Of a stretch of DNA of 64,000 bases, positions 12,165 to 25,155 are shown in pieces. The position numbers and the translations under genes are program-made. The stretch is from Chimonanthus salicifolius (taxonomy: Eukaryota; Streptophyta; Magnoliopsida; Laurales; Calycanthaceae), in NCBI GenBank assembly GCA_013350335.1, contig CM023539.1, positions 24,793,043 through 24,857,042 on the forward strand, given 5' to 3'. The notes under the pieces were generated by a model that had not been told where the DNA came from, searched no databases, and saw only the letters and a list, made by a program, of their open reading frames with translations. Each line of letters opens with the position of its first letter. Position 1 is the first letter of the stretch.

Positions 12165-13641
12165 CCATAGGGTTCGGCCATGGTGTATGGCCGAACCCCA
12201 TGGAAGGAAATTGGATGACCATAGTATTTAATTTAATGGAAAGAATGGACCACACCATGGCCGAACCCCATGGAAAGACATGGGTTAGGTTATGGATTTT
12301 TAATGATGAAAACCATGGAATAATTATGCATGTTTTAAAAGGATTTAAATGGTTTAAAAAGAAGTTGATGAACCATAGGGTTCGGCCATGATGAAGGGCC
12401 GAACCCCATGGAAGGACTTTGGTAATTTTAATGGAAGTTTGGAGGATCAAAATCATACAGTTATGGCTTTAATTTTAGAAAGGTTTTAATGAATCATTTT
12501 TGGTGAAGATCCTAGACCATGGGTTCGGCCATGGAGTATGGCCGAACCCCATAAATATTTATGGAATTATGTTCATGTACTTAGAATATGGAAAAAAAAT
12601 ATAGATGGACTTATTTGGTGATTGATTAAATGGAGATCTTGGAGATGATGGCAAAGTTGTAAATACATGCCAAATTGAAAGATCATGGGTTCGGCCATGG
12701 TGTATGGCCGAACCCCATGAGGTCTTTTTATAGACTTAAATTATTAAGGAGATTTTATTGGATGAACGATTTTAAAAAGAGGATTATGGACCATAGGGTT
12801 CGGCCATGGTCTATGGCCGAACCCCATGGAGATGTATTGGTATTTTTAATGAATGTTAATTGATTAAAATGGAGGGTGGTTATTAAATTAGAAAGTTTCT
12901 AGTTATGGAAGGTGGATTTTAATTTAGCAAGGATCTAAAGATAGAAGAATGGAACGATGGATATTAAAATTATAAAGTTTCTAATTATGGACTATTGATG
13001 AAAACGGAAAGTTAGACATCATAGGGTTCGGCCATGGTGCTTGGCCGAACCCCATGAATCAATTTTATGGATCATGTATGGACTTAATATGGTGATTGGA
13101 TTAATGGAGAGACAATGATAGAAGTAATGGCAATTTTGTAAATATCGCCAAAAATTGAAAGATCATGGGTTCGGCCATGGTGTATGGCCAAACCCCATGA
13201 ACTTGTTAATGGGCCATTTGTGGGCCTTTGTATAATGTAAATGAATGGTTTACCAAACCAAGGGATGAAGGGTGAGAATAATGGAATGATAGCCATGGAT
13301 GGCATTTTGGTAATTAAGTGAAATCAATGGACCATGGGTTCGGCCGTGGTGTATGGCCGAACCCCATGGGGAATGTTTGCTGAATTTAAGGTTGATGTAT
13401 CTTAGATGATTAACTTGTTTATCATTAGATTAATGAATAAAAGTGGTATGAATGGCATTGTTGTAAATATAAGCAAAATTGAAGGATCATGGGAATGAGG
13501 TAGGTTTGTGGATCAAAACATGGATTTAGGCATGTGTTAATGAATGAAAGGTTTGATTATGGATTAGAACAATGGCAAAGTTGTAATAAAGGGTGAAAGT
13601 GAGGAACCATGGATTCGACCATGGTGTATGGCCGAAGTCCA
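12165..13641. repeat. Hairpin array, ~10 copies (GGTTCGGCCAT arms)
   Basis: Near-perfect inverted repeats begin at about 12165, 12371, 12514, 12683, 12790, 13018, 13163, 13331 and 13603, with a half-copy at 12251. The typical unit is CCATRGGGTTCGGCCAT, a loop of about 5 bases (GGTGT), then ATGGCCGAACCCCATGG. Spacing is irregular (about 100-270 bp) with unrelated AT-rich sequence between. The copy at 13603 has A for G on the left arm and T for C on the right, so that pair is kept. Short ORFs across the array are by-products of the repeat. Confidence 0.9.
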
Positions 13642-13864
13642 TGAGGATTGTGTTTATGGACTCAAACAATATTGTAAATCAAGCGGGACATGTTTTAATT
13701 GATTAATATGTTATAAGGTAACGGGACCTCACAAATGGTGTACGATAGTGAGCGGTTTCCGGACGAAAGACGGAAGGACACGTTAGTGGTCTTTGGTAGG
13801 ATTCCACCTCTTTGAAACCATGGGTTTATGTACAATGTTTTTATCTTATTTTGAAGAATTGATA

Positions 13865-14046
13865 TTGCAAAGGATAGGTTTCAAAATGTGAGTTTTAAAT
13901 GCTATGTTTATATGATAAAATAGTATGTGTTGGATATGTTTCAAAATGTGAATTTTAAATGCTATGTTTATATGATAAAATAGCATGTGTTGGATATGTT
14001 TCAAAATGTGAATTTTAATGCTATGTTTATATGATAAAATAGCATG
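13865..14046 (+). repeat. Tandem triplication, ~59-bp unit, in the LTR
   Basis: Three head-to-tail copies contain GGATATGTTTCAAAATGTGA and TGCTATGTTTATATGATAAA. Variants of this block, with fewer or shorter copies, occur in the other Tekay-type LTRs (for example 59950-60075). Confidence 0.8.
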
Positions 14047-14537
14047 TGTTTCATTGGCATCTCATGCATGGCATGGGGTGAAGGATTTGTAACCAGAGGG
14101 GCCACACTCCATCGGGGCATCCGAAAAACCTATGTGGGATACCTTGATGTGCTTTTCCATCAGAAAGAAACCGGAGGGTCTACACTCCGTCGGGGCGTCC
14201 GAAAGACTTATGTGGGGGTATTTTTATGTACATGTGATGGGTGGGACTCATTGCATTTGTCATCATTGCATGGACATGGTTTATATGGTTTTTGACATTA
14301 TGATATTATTATATATGTTGTGTACTAATCATGTGTTCGCCCTAATTGGAATACCTATTGGGCGCGTTATTCTAACGCCCTACTTCTACCCTAGTGGATG
14401 ATACAGGAAATAAGAAGAAGGATGAATGCGAAACGGGCTAGGCATAGGAGCTTGGATGATTACAGTTTATATTTTGAATAAGATACTTATAGACTTGTAA
14501 TTGAGTAACTAGATTTTGGACATGTAATAGTTTAGAT

Positions 14538-17500
14538 CAGTGTTATCAGAACCGGACCGAGCTGCGGCTGAACCGCCGGTTCGGTTATAATAAAAAACCT
14601 TCTGATTAGTTAAACTGCAAAAAATCGTGACGGACTGCTTTTTTTGCAGTTTTCTTAATACAGCCGTGAACCGTGGGCCGCGGCTTGAGTTAAAAAAAAA
14701 AACTATGGGATACGAAATGATTTCCCTAGGGAATAGGGAGGGGCGGTAGACGGTGGAGTAAACGAAACGGCTTCCTTTCTTTCTTCTCTTTTGTCAACTC
14801 CTCTGTTGCTCTTCTTCTTCTCTATGTCAACTCCTCTGCTGCTCTTCTTCTTCTCTCTCTCAACTCCCCTACTACTCTTCTTCTTCCATCAGTCTCTCAA
14901 GTGTACTCTTGGTTCTTTGCAACTCTCATCTTCCGCCCGCCTCTCATAAACTTCTACTCTCGGCCTTCGGTGAGTTTCTTCTTCCATTTTTTTTGGTAGC
15001 TTTTCCTCTTTTATTGTATTTATTTTTTAAATTATCTACATTTAGCCTTCTCTCATAGGTTAACCCTAAATCTTTGGAACACTTGTTGACGACATACTTG
15101 GACCACTTGGAACATCGATTACATCCAAACGTCCTCAAGGCACCGGTTCAAAACTTCAAATGATTCTAAGGATGTCAATGGCAAGCTGTTATTGCACACC
15201 TTCGACCATCTACCCCAAAATAATTAGTGATCTGAGAAACAAATGTTCATCCGATTTTTTTCTTTTAACCCACACTGAATTTCAAATCAAAACTTTTTGT
15301 CTCATGAGGATGCAGATAAGGTCCTTTTAGAAAGATTTAGATGAGGCCGTGCTTCAAATCCAAAACTATATCCAAGTCATTTACTGACGCAGATCAGAAC
15401 AGGATCGGGTTAGGTAAGGACGGGTGGCTCGATTAAAGGGATAAGTAACTGGGAGTATTGGGGTCAATTAATGGATGAATAAATGACTTAGATTAGGACA
15501 GTGATCATGGAAGGTGAAGGGTTTGGTGTTTACTGTTTAGGCGATGGTGAGTAGTGGAGTTTTACAAATGAGATTTTCTTGAAACCAACACTATGGTAGA
15601 ATTCATTAGTAAATGTTATTGTTTTTAGTTTTTATTCATGTTTATACATTTTTATATAGTGGAATTAATTTATCATATTTTTTTCTAGTTTACAAGTTGT
15701 ATCAATGTCAAATCCTTCAGAGTCTGGCACAAGTACAACACGCGGAAAAACTGATGTTACATGGAACCATGTGGGAGTAATTGATCACAATAGTTTACAA
15801 TGTCTTTATTGTGATAGAATATTTAAAGGTGGAGGGATCCATCGAATGAAACATCATTTAGCACAAGTTAAAGGCAAAGGAGTTGACACATGTAAAAAAG
15901 TTCCACCACATGTTAGCTTCTTGATGATGCAAGATTTAAATACTTTTGCTTCTCAAAAGAAAAGTAAAAAGCAAAAGACTTTGTTCACAAAGTGAAAGGA
16001 GTCAACAACTGGAAGAAGAAAATGAAATCCAAGAAATTGTTAGGGACTTTGGTGATAAAGGGATAACCATATATGAGGGTGGGCGAAAGGGTCTAGAAAG
16101 TTGCTTTCCTCCTCGAACCACAAAAGGAGCTCAACCCACCATTAGAAGTGCAATGGCAGACAAATATGCCATTGAAGCTACAAATATGGATGTTTGTAGG
16201 TTTTGGTATGATGCATGCATCCCATTCAATGCCATCAATTCTTCCTATTTCCAAAAAATGTGTGATGCTATAGCAAGTATAGGTCCTGGATATAAAGCTC
16301 CATCTTTCATGACCTCCGTGGATATTATTTACAAAAAAATGTTGTTGAAATTCAAAGTGCTTTGAAATCTTTCAAAAGTGTATGGAAAGAGTATGGATGC
16401 ACACTTATGGCTAATGGATGGACAAATGCACGAGGTAGGACATTAATCAATTTTCTCGTGTATTCAATAAAGGGCACTATTTTTTTAAATCTGTTGATGC
16501 AAGTCCCTATTCAAAAACTAGAGAGATGTTATTTGAGATTTTTAAAGGAGTTGTTGAAGAAATTGGTCCAGAAAATGTGGTTCAAATTGTGACAGATAAT
16601 GCAGCCAATTATGCAAGTGCGTGTAAGTTGATAACAACTCATTTTAAAATTATATATTGAACCCCATGTGCTGCCCATTGCATTGATTTGATGCTTGAAG
16701 ATATTTCAAAAATGGAAAGGGTGAAATGTGTTATTGAACGAGCAAGGTCTCTCACTACATTTATATACAATCATGGTTTTGTATTAACAGTAATGAGGAA
16801 GTATACTGATGGAACTGAGATTATCCGTCCGGCAATCACACGTTTTGCAACTCATTTTCTATCATTACAAAGTATTTTGAAAAATAAAGGTGGATTACAA
16901 GCAATGGTTGTTAGCAAAGAATGGATAGATAGTAAATGGGCTACGAAAGAAAAAAGAGGCAAAGACATGACTGAGTTGATCTTGAGCTCTTCCTTTTGGT
17001 CTGAATGTGAGATTATAGTTGCAGCATTTGAACTTCTTGTAAAAGTGTTACGCATGGTTGATAGTGATGATAAGCCTACAATGGGTTATATTTATCAGGC
17101 TATGTATAAAGCCAAACAAGCCATCAAAAATACACTCAATAAGAGAATGACAAATGATTCCACATCGACATTGTCATCATCAAGAATGTTGGTCGAAGCT
17201 ATTCCCTATTTGGGCATTATAGATACTCGTTGGGATAATCAATTGCATCGTCCACTTCATGCTGCTGGACATTGGCTTAATCCATCATGGTTTTATTAAA
17301 ACATCAATGTTGATCGGGTTTTTAATGGAATTCTTGATTGCATTGAGACATTATACTATAATGATATTGCAATGCAACAATTGATCCTCAAAGAGCTTAA
17401 ATGTTATAGAGAAGTATCAGGAAACTTTGGGCGTATATTGGCTATTGAAGTTCATGACAAAATACTTCCAAGTATATTTCTTTACATTTAATTAATCATT

Positions 17501-18617
17501 TACTTTAATTAACTAGGAAACTTTAGGTCTTTTCATATTGGATGTGTCTTATTTCCTTTTTCAGCGGATTGGTGGATTTATTATGGAGGTTCAACTCCAA
17601 ATTTACAAAAGATGGCAATTCGCATTTTAAGCCAAACTTGTACTTCTTCTGGATGTGAGCACAATTGGAGTGTATTTGAACGTATACATAGAAAAAAAAA
17701 GGAATCGATTAGAGCATCAGAGGTTGAATAATTTGGTGTACGTCCAATATAACATGTGCTTGTTAGAAAGGTAAGAATTAAGAATTCTTCGAACTTTTTT
17801 TATGTTTATCTTTATTCTTTGACAAAGGTATCAACTGATTGATATTTGTGTAATATTTTTATTTTGATAGAAATTCGAAAAAAAAGAATATGTTTTGATC
17901 CAATATCTTTAGAAGATATCGACGTATTAGAAGATTGGATAGTTGAGTCAGAGCCATCCCTATTGAATGAGGAGGAACTAAAAACTTGGGAGAGAATGGA
18001 ACAACCTACGAGTGTAATGACTCAACTTGAGGAAGATGATTTAGGTATGATTATTTAAATTATAATCATTGTTGATATAATATTCCTTGAATTTAGATTA
18101 TATAAAATGGAGTTGCATATATAATATTCTCATGCATGTATTTTCTTCAATTGCAGTGAATTTGATGGAGAGGAATGATGGAGATGAAATGGAAAACTTG
18201 GATTTGTTCTATGATCAAAATGAATGAAGATGTTGGTTCTTTTAGGGTTTATGGTGACTTTGAAATTTAAATATTTTTTGGACATTAACTAATGTTGACT
18301 TATTGAATTGTTATGGATATTAATTAGCATTGAGTTGTTAAATGATATTTTAGAATATGGAACTTTTTATTTTGATGGTATAGGATGGATATTTAGATTA
18401 TGAGATTAGCTGTTAAATTAATAGCTTTTAGATTTATAATTGTGTTTGTGAGGACAATTTTTATTTTATTTTTTATGAATATTTAATATTATTTATAATA
18501 TTATATTGATGAGCACGGCTTTGACCGGCTTTGACTACGGCTCAACTCGGTTAAACCCGGTTGAACCCAACCTCCATCGGATACGGTTCGATAGATGGTT
18601 CGGTTCTGATAACATTG
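14538..18617 (+). mobile_element. hAT DNA transposon (4.1 kb)
   Basis: The terminal inverted repeats are CAGTGTTATCAGAACCGGAC at the left and, read from the right end, CAATGTTATCAGAACCGAAC. The flanks are GTTTAGAT on both sides (14530-14537 and 18618-18625), a perfect 8-bp TSD typical of hAT. It carries a decayed transposase gene between 15705 and 18226. The 5' 1.1 kb is non-coding with CT-rich stretches at 14770-14900. It is inserted in the 3' part of a Tekay-type solo LTR. Confidence 0.95.
15705..18226 (+). pseudogene. hAT transposase (decayed, multi-exon)
   Basis: This enzyme would cut out and reinsert the hAT element by binding its ends in the nucleus. A BED-type zinc finger lies near the start (WNHVG...CLYCDRIFKGG...MKHHL). 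A central segment follows (FWYDACIPFNAINSSYFQKM, 16198-16260), then DUF659-like and RNase H-like regions to about 17460. The hAT C-terminal dimerisation region is read after an acceptor at 17564 (WWIYYGGSTPNLQKMAIRIL, NLVYVQYN). Two small C-terminal exons are suggested by AAAG|GTAAGAATT at 17771, an acceptor near 17869, a donor near 18042 and an acceptor at 18156, ending LDLFYDQNE-stop at 18226. Frameshifts or stops at about 15993, 16365, 16592 and 16660 and a stop at 17297 make it non-functional, although the transposon ends are intact. Confidence 0.85.
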
Positions 18618-19051
18618 GTTTAGATGATTGACTATGGTTGGATCTTTATTTGGATAATTATGATATTTTAATTATGGATAAAAGACTTGACGTACTTTAC
18701 TATCTGAAATGGAATAGAACTTGGTTCTATTATTATTCCGCATGTTTATATTGTTATGTGTGAACCGTTTTCATGGACTTAGTCCATGCACACATTGGGT
18801 TGGCTAGTTTAGGGTTGGACTTTAGAAGTTCGGACTTAGCTCTCTTTGTGACGTCCCGCTCTCTATCACTCTATGTTTATAAAAAAAAAAAAAATAGACT
18901 CTGATTTTCGGAAAGGAAAGCGAGTGAAAAAGGGCGGGGCGTTATATATTTTCCTAAGTTCTGATGGGTTCGACCTCGCACTTAATTGCTATACTATCTA
19001 ATGGTTCGTGTGCTTGCGAGTTATAAATTTAAAATTTGCACAACAAGTTTT

Positions 19052-19071
19052 TGGCGCTATTGCCGGGGAAC
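19052..19071 (+). other. Primer-binding site of the Athila element (tRNA-Asp type)
   Basis: TGGCGCTATTGCCGGGGAAC resembles the TGGCGCCGTTGCCGGGGA primer-binding site usual in Athila/Tat elements, complementary to the 3' end of tRNA-Asp. It has one or two mismatches. Confidence 0.85.
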
Positions 19072-20359
19072 TTAAAACAAATTGCCATTGAATTATTTAT
19101 TTTTGGAAATAATGATTATTTTATAAATATCTATTTTTGGCAACTCTTTAAAATTAGAAGTTTCTATTTTTCTTAGAAACTCTAATTTTAGAAGGTTACC
19201 TTATTTAAAAGTTCTAAAAATAAAACAAATAAGGAGATTATTTAAATTTGGAATCACTGCTAAATTTAGAAATTTTTTATTTTTGGAGACTTCTATAATT
19301 AGAAACTTCCAAAAATTTCTATTTTCTATTTTTAGCATTTTCTAATCTTAGAATTTTAATCCAATTTAGTCATGTTCTATTTTTAAAAAGTAAATCTAAA
19401 TTTGGAATGTTCAAGTTACAGTGTCAAAAAAAAAAAAATTTGAAAAATCATGGAACAACTTTGAACTTACTTGAAAATCTGATTTAGATTAATTGGTGGA
19501 TATTAATTTAATTTAGAGTTCTTAATTAGATTCCAATCATTTAATTTCCTCCACTAGTTATAACATTAGGAAATCTGCATTTAGTTTAGGAATCATGCAT
19601 GTTTTATGTGATTAAATGCTTCACCATGGTTTTGAGTTTTGTTTTGTACAAGTGCTTTGAAAATTCTTGCGAAACAAGAAAAAAAAATTGCTGAAAAATA
19701 AAAATTGCGTTTGCTAATTAAAAAAAAACAAAAAGCCAAGGTACACGCGTTCAATCTCTTTCTTTAATTTTTAATTTTCATGCATTCATATAGATTTTAT
19801 TAGGTTGTCTTGCATTTGTTTGCATAAAAAAAAAATAGCATATTTAATTTGCTCATTCATTTAGGGTGCTAGTTCATGCATTAGGTTAAATTGTTTGATT
19901 ATTGTCTTCATATTTGCTTGAATCTTGCATTAGTAATTTAGGCTTGCATTCACAAAATAGGAAAAAAAAAAAGATTAGTAAAATTGGTTCATGCACTACC
20001 AATTAAAATCAATCTAGAACCATTGTTTAGGGTTGTTCATGCTCATTAGGACCATCTTTGATTCAGTTATTTTTACTTCACCGGTGAATAGTTTTTCTTC
20101 GAGCACGGTGTCTAGGCTAGTTTTGTCACCAAGGTGTAAACAGCCGAAAGGATAAGTGAAAGCTTAAGTAGATTGGCATTGTACTCCTCCACTCACTTGG
20201 AAACTGACCTGGCCATGCGTATAGTTAAACTCTTATCGGACGCTTAAATTTTCTTGAAAGGAGATTAGGAGCAGTCTAGAGTCTAGGATCCCAGTGTCGG
20301 TCTAGGTTTAGGTCATGTTTTGTGTGAATTTGATTGAGCGTGAATGATCGTGTCTGTGT
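19072..20359 (+). other. Athila 5' leader, non-coding
   Basis: AT-rich leader between the primer-binding site and gag. The block at 19158-19200 (TTTCTATTTTTCTTAGAAAC, then CTAATTTTAGAAGGTTACC) is close to the repeat unit of the tandem array at 350-1912. Several A-runs are present. No gene is seen. Confidence 0.7.
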
Positions 20360-20564
20360 ATGAATTATTGGGTTCGTGACTCTAACAATCGCTTGGTTCA
20401 AGTTACGTTTTCCGTCGATTTACCAATCGTTGCGTCTGGTGCTCAGTTCAGATTAGCCTTAGACATAGACAGTCCAGCTTCACCATCACCATCACCTAAC
20501 ATGGCCAAAGAAAGAGTCGAAGAGAAAACCCTCCAAGACTACTTCTCACCAGTCACACCCAACA
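20360..20564 (+). pseudogene. Athila gag, 5' segment
   Basis: The reading frame from 20360 carries RLALDIDSPASPSPSPNMA and then KTLQDYFSPVTPN, the DYF/Y-type N-terminal motif of Athila gag. It is cut at 20564 by a solo LTR and resumes at 24022 with the same frame. Which of the two in-frame methionines (20360, or the one in SPNMAKERVEE near 20501) starts gag is not certain. Confidence 0.7.
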
Positions 20565-23500
20565 TATAACACCCCGCCCTTCTCGCATCGAAATCAACAC
20601 CTATTTTTTTTTTAAAAAAAAATATCAGAGTATGAGCAAGAGCGGAATGTCACGACGCGAGCTAAGTCCGAACTTCCAAGTTTGACCCTTAACTGGCCAA
20701 CCCTATGTGTGTATGGACCAAGTCCAGGAAACAGTTCACACATAGCCAAAACTATACACATACGGAATACATCATCATTGCAGAATCATGATCCAACTTA
20801 TATCCAAACCATTTGATAGCAAAGTACTTAGTCAATAAATCCAATCACATTATCCAACTAATTATCCAAATAATATCCAAGCATAGCAAAATATCTAAGT
20901 TATTACATTGCAAACACTAGATACTCTAAATACAAGTCCATGAGTATCTTTATTCAAAACATGTAAAATAAATCTTCCAAGCTCCTATGCCTGGTCCATC
21001 TTACGTTCATCGTTCCCATGAATACCTGTATCATCAACTATGGTAGAAGTAGGGCGTTAGAACAACGCGCCCAGTAGGTATTCCAGTTAGGGCTAACACA
21101 TGGGTTAGTACTAAAAATCCAGATATAACATATACCAAAATCAGGGGTAATAAATCATAATATAATCATAAAACATGATATCCAAAATCAGGGTATGATA
21201 ATAGAGATCCAATCATACCGATAAAACCAAAACCTTGCATGATAAATAAAATTATAATCATGCCATGCCATGCTATTTTATGCAATGAGTCCCACCCACT
21301 GCAAACACATGGTATCCACCTGATGGAATTCTTCTCATCAAGGTATGCCCCACAGATGCCTTACGGACGTCCCGACGGAGTGTGGGCTCCGGTTACACAG
21401 TATCCTCTTGATGGAAATCTCCTCATCAAGATAATCCTCCTGATGGGATTCTCATCACCAAGGCAGGCCCCACAGTTGCCTTACGGACTTTCCGACGGAG
21501 TGTGGGCTCCTGGTACCTGTCAACCCTCCCATGCCATGCATGAGATGATATGCCAACATGCTATGCAATAAAACCATTCATAGCATTTAAAATCACATAT
21601 TTGAAATGTATAATTTTGCATCATAAAACATCATAAAATAAAGTAAGAACAATGTACATAAGCCCATGGTTTCAAAGAGGTGGAATCCTACCAAAAACCG
21701 TTACGTGTCCTTGCGTTTCCATCCAAGATTCGATCACCGATTGAGCACCGCTTGCTAGATCCCGTTACCTTATAATAATAAATCAACACCAAGTCCCACT
21801 TGATTATAAGGTTCTAAGTCCATAAATAAAACCCCATGGGGTTCGGCCATACACCATGGCCGAAACCCATGGTTTACCATTTTTGTCCATAATTACAATA
21901 ATGCCATTGGGCCTAACCATAGACTTCTTTCTTGCTTAGATTTTAGACAATCCATTCATACTTCCAAGGCACATAGTCCATAAAATAATTCATGGGGTTC
22001 AGCCATACACCATGGTCGAACCCAATGTCCAATATTCTAACATATTTACAAACATGCCATTGGTTCCCTTATTCCTTTAAACCTACAATAATTAGATCCC
22101 ATGCATATCCTTAACCAAACAAATCCATCAAACACCACTCATGGGGTTCGGCCATACACCATGTCCGAACCCATGATCCTCCATTTTGGTGTGTAATTAC
22201 ATTTTTACCCTTTCTTTCACCATAATTCATAACACATGTTTGTATCCTAAAAATATACAACACATAACTCATATAATAGGTTCATAAATTCAATTCATCA
22301 ATAAGCCCTTAACCATAATTTAAAAATGCCATTTGATCCCTTAATTTGGACCATGGGGTTCGGCCATACCCTTGGCCAAACCCTATGGTATATAGTTTCC
22401 AAATTAAAATTCCAACTTTCCATAAATGGAAGGTTTCCTTAATTAGACTCCACCTTCTATTGTTAGAAGGTTTCTATAATTAAACTTACTAATTTAACAA
22501 CCTCCTTGCATAAATAGATTGTTTCCTTAATTAACCAACACCTTTCCATAATTGGAAACACCTTCCAAAAATAGAAGGTTTCCAAAAATAATAACTTTCC
22601 TTCCATATTTAGATTGCTTTCCAAATTTAGCAACCATTTTCCATACTTGGATGCTTTCCAATTTAGCAACACTTTCCATAATGGGATGCTTTCCAATTTA
22701 GCCGCCCCTTCCATACATAGAAGCTTTCTAAATTTAGCAACCTTCTTTCCAAAATTAGAAGCTTTCTAATTTTAGCGACACTTTCCATATTTGGAACCTT
22801 TCCACATTAATCCCCATTCCAAAAACAACCCCATGGGGTTTGGCCAAGCACCATGGCCGAACTCTATGGTTCATGACCTTCCTCAATGGTTTAGATCCAA
22901 TAAACTCAACCACCAATTCATTAAATATTTGGTGGGGTTCGGCCATACACCATGGCCGAACCTCACCCCTTTTTTTCATTAGTATGGATCCAAACAATTA
23001 GCCATAAAACAATCCATATTCTTTTATTGATTTCTTGAATCTAAAACCGACCACCATCAAGGGTTTTTATGATTTAAAATCTAAGATCATAAACCCAATG
23101 AATAAATCAAAACTCTCGATGGTTTTCAATCTTAAAACCCGTCAATTAAATAAAATCTTTCTATGGGGTACGGCCATGCACTATGGCCGAACCCTATGGT
23201 TCTTTCTCTCCATTTAAACCATTAAATCATCTCCAATCTCCCTCCATGGGGTTCTTTTTGTTTCAAAAATAAAACTATACCATTAAGATACTAACCTCTT
23301 TCCGATTGATTTCTTGTTCTCTCCTTGCTTGATCTTTCTCTTCCAATCTTCTTCTCCTTTCTCCTTGCTCTTGCCGTGTGGAAGAGAATGATGAATTGAC
23401 AGAGGGAGAGAGAGGAATAAACTCAACAATAAAGGATGTCAAAACCATGTATCCCTCTTGATCTCTCCTTTTATAGCCTTTCTTAATCCCACATTAGAAA

Positions 23501-24021
23501 GTTCTTAAGATAAGCAACCCTTAGCTGTGCGCCCCCTGTGTTCCCCATTTTTACACATATACCATATTGTAGCTCTGATTTGACCTTGTTAAATGCCGAA
23601 TCAGAAAACATGTTAAACTACAAATATAGCTCTTGAAGTCGTCCTTCCAATGTAAAAAGAATCAAAGCAATCGGATATTGGAATGGAAATTTATAACCAA
23701 AATACTGAACATATGTCAAACCTTCGTTATTTAACCATGGCCAACTTTCCCTCTTTAATTAGCCATAGCCGACTTTCCCTTTCTTAATTTAAGACCTTCC
23801 AATCGGCCAATGCTAAAATACATATAGCAATACCGTGTACCCTCATTTTTAATTAGTTTAAGATTATTTGCATACCCTATTTAAAATTATCACATGCGCA
23901 TAAACACAGGTTTTGAAATTCGACCATGCATAATTTTGGATTAAGATACATATCTCATATTGATCAATTAAATTGGATAACTTTCATACAAAATAATAAA
24001 TTGAAAAACCGGGGTATTACA
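20565..24021 (-). mobile_element. Tekay-type solo LTR inside Athila gag
   Basis: In the plus-strand view it starts TATAACACCCCGCCC (first base pair altered from TGTAAC) and ends GGGGTATTACA. CAACA flanks both sides (20560-20564 and 24022-24026), a perfect 5-bp TSD, and gag is open across the join. It carries the full set of Tekay-type LTR blocks in reverse: tandem GACGGAGTGTGGGCTCC modules (21340-21520), the hairpin array, a splice-donor-like site at 23295, and a TATA box at about 23468 (GGCTATAAAAGG on the minus strand). Confidence 0.92.
21832..23199. repeat. Hairpin array, ~7 copies
   Basis: Inverted repeats with arms around GGGTTCGGCCAT occur at about 21832, 21991, 22140, 22351, 22831, 22932 and 23162, with loops of about 5 bases. 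They are separated by AT-rich phrases such as TTCCATAATTGGAA, which are themselves short palindromes (22540-22800). Confidence 0.88.
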
Positions 24022-25155
24022 CAACACTCCATCCGGCATAGTTGTTCCAGCAACTAATGTGGCATTTGAACTCAAAACAGCTCTGTTACATCTTTTACCC
24101 GCATTCCATGGACTTGATCGTGAGGACCCTTACCTACATGTTAAGGAATTCTTAGAAATTTGCACCACCATCAAACTTCAAGGCATCACTGATGAATCCA
24201 TTAGACTTCGTTTATTTCCTTTTTCTCTCGAAGAAAAAACGAAATCTTGGCTAAATTCTCTACCTGCAAATTCCATCACAACTTGGGATCAATTGGCCAA
24301 CAAATTTTTGAATAAATTTTTCCCTGTATAAAAAACTAACGCCCTTAGGAAAGAAATTTCAAACTTTAATCAGAAGGAGGGTGAACAATTCTGTGAATCA
24401 TGGGAAAGATTCAAAGATTCGTTGAGTAAATGCCCCCACCACGGCTATGAAACAGGGAGACTTGTACAATTCTTTTATGATGGTTTAATAACATCGAACC
24501 TCACCATGGTCGAGTCTATGAAGGGTGAGGAATTTTTACAGCTAACTGCAAACAATGGATGGAATTTCTTAGAATCATTGGCGGAAAGTTCTCAGCGATG
24601 GGACTTCTCCAAAAGAGAGAATTCAACACAAACCTCAAAGAGGGGAGGTTTGTACGAAGTTAACAATGACTTTGACGTTAAGATTGCGATAACAAACCTA
24701 ACAAAAAAAGTAGATTTTTAGCAATGTCCCAAGCGATGAACCCCTCATTAGGATTGCATACTGAAGTTTGCGCATTGTTTTCTAACTTAGGACACACTGC
24801 CCAAAACTGTCCTTCCATAGGATCAAATGCTGAGTGCTCAACCAAGTAGGCTAACACATTCAACAATTTTGGAAGACGGCAGGGAACCCCGTTTTCTGCC
24901 ACATGCAATCCTAATTGGTAAAATCATCCAAATTTTTCATGGCATCAGAATCAACCTCCAGTAGGTCAAGGACTCCCACAATATCAAGGTCAGCCATATC
25001 AGCCTCCCCAACCACCTCAGAACCAACCTTACCATCCATCTCAAAATCATCCACCCAGCCAAATCCATCCTATCAGTCCGATCCACCTCAATAAGTAAGC
25101 CCTCTCTCGAGGATACGTTGCAGCAGTTCATGCAGTCCACCCAACAGGCTATGCA
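24022..25155 (+). pseudogene. Athila gag, central segment
   Basis: This continues gag after the solo LTR. It encodes the capsid core typical of Athila/Tat gag: LLPAFHGLDREDPYLHVKEF, LRLFPFSLEEKTKSWLNSLP and NQKEGEQFCESWERFKDSL. In-frame stops occur at 24329 and 24719, with further decay after that. A proline/glutamine-rich tail follows (24950-25090). The last residues before the break are QQFMQSTQQAMH. The frame stops at ATGCA (25151-25155), where a Tekay-type LTR begins. The continuation, KLETQLGQLSTVIGDREKGK, is on the minus strand just below 58016, and the frame agrees across one copy of ATGCA. Confidence 0.88.

Larger units (their letters stand above)
11343..18946 (+). mobile_element. Tekay-type solo LTR inside the Athila 5' LTR
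   Basis: It starts TGTAACACCCCG and ends GGGCGTTATA. TATTT flanks both sides (11338-11342 and 18947-18951), a perfect 5-bp TSD. The uninterrupted Athila LTR at about 51995-52020 has a single TATTT at this site. No internal domain is present. Removing the 4.1-kb hAT element leaves about 3.5 kb, similar to the other Tekay-type LTRs here. The order inside is U3, a TATA-like TAATAAAAGG at about 11939, a short leader, a splice-donor-like site at 12129, the hairpin array, and a 59-bp tandem triplication at about 13865-14040. Confidence 0.92.
9448..19045 (+). mobile_element. Athila-type gypsy element, 5' LTR (interrupted)
   Basis: It starts TGATAAACACTGG at 9448 and ends GCACAACA at 19045, seven bases before an Athila-type primer-binding site. 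Without the Tekay solo LTR inserted at 11343-18946 the LTR is about 2.0 kb, usual for Athila. The partner LTR at 51906-53342 (minus strand) matches from about 10000 onward and reads across the insertion point without a gap. TGTAG lies just outside the start (9441-9445), and the same five bases, as CTACA, lie outside the partner at 51895-51899. The exact TSD is uncertain by a few bases. Confidence 0.85.

Noticed and set aside
12004..12863. ORFs in both strands across the hairpin arrays (also at 22755-22997, 35239-35460, 58872-59084)
   Set aside because: Their peptides are translations of the palindromic repeat (FGHTPWPNPMV-like strings on both strands), with no conserved protein.
12165..13641. 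Regularly recurring palindromes as a CRISPR-like array
   Set aside because: Spacing is irregular, repeats diverge, the context is a plant LTR and there are no cas genes.
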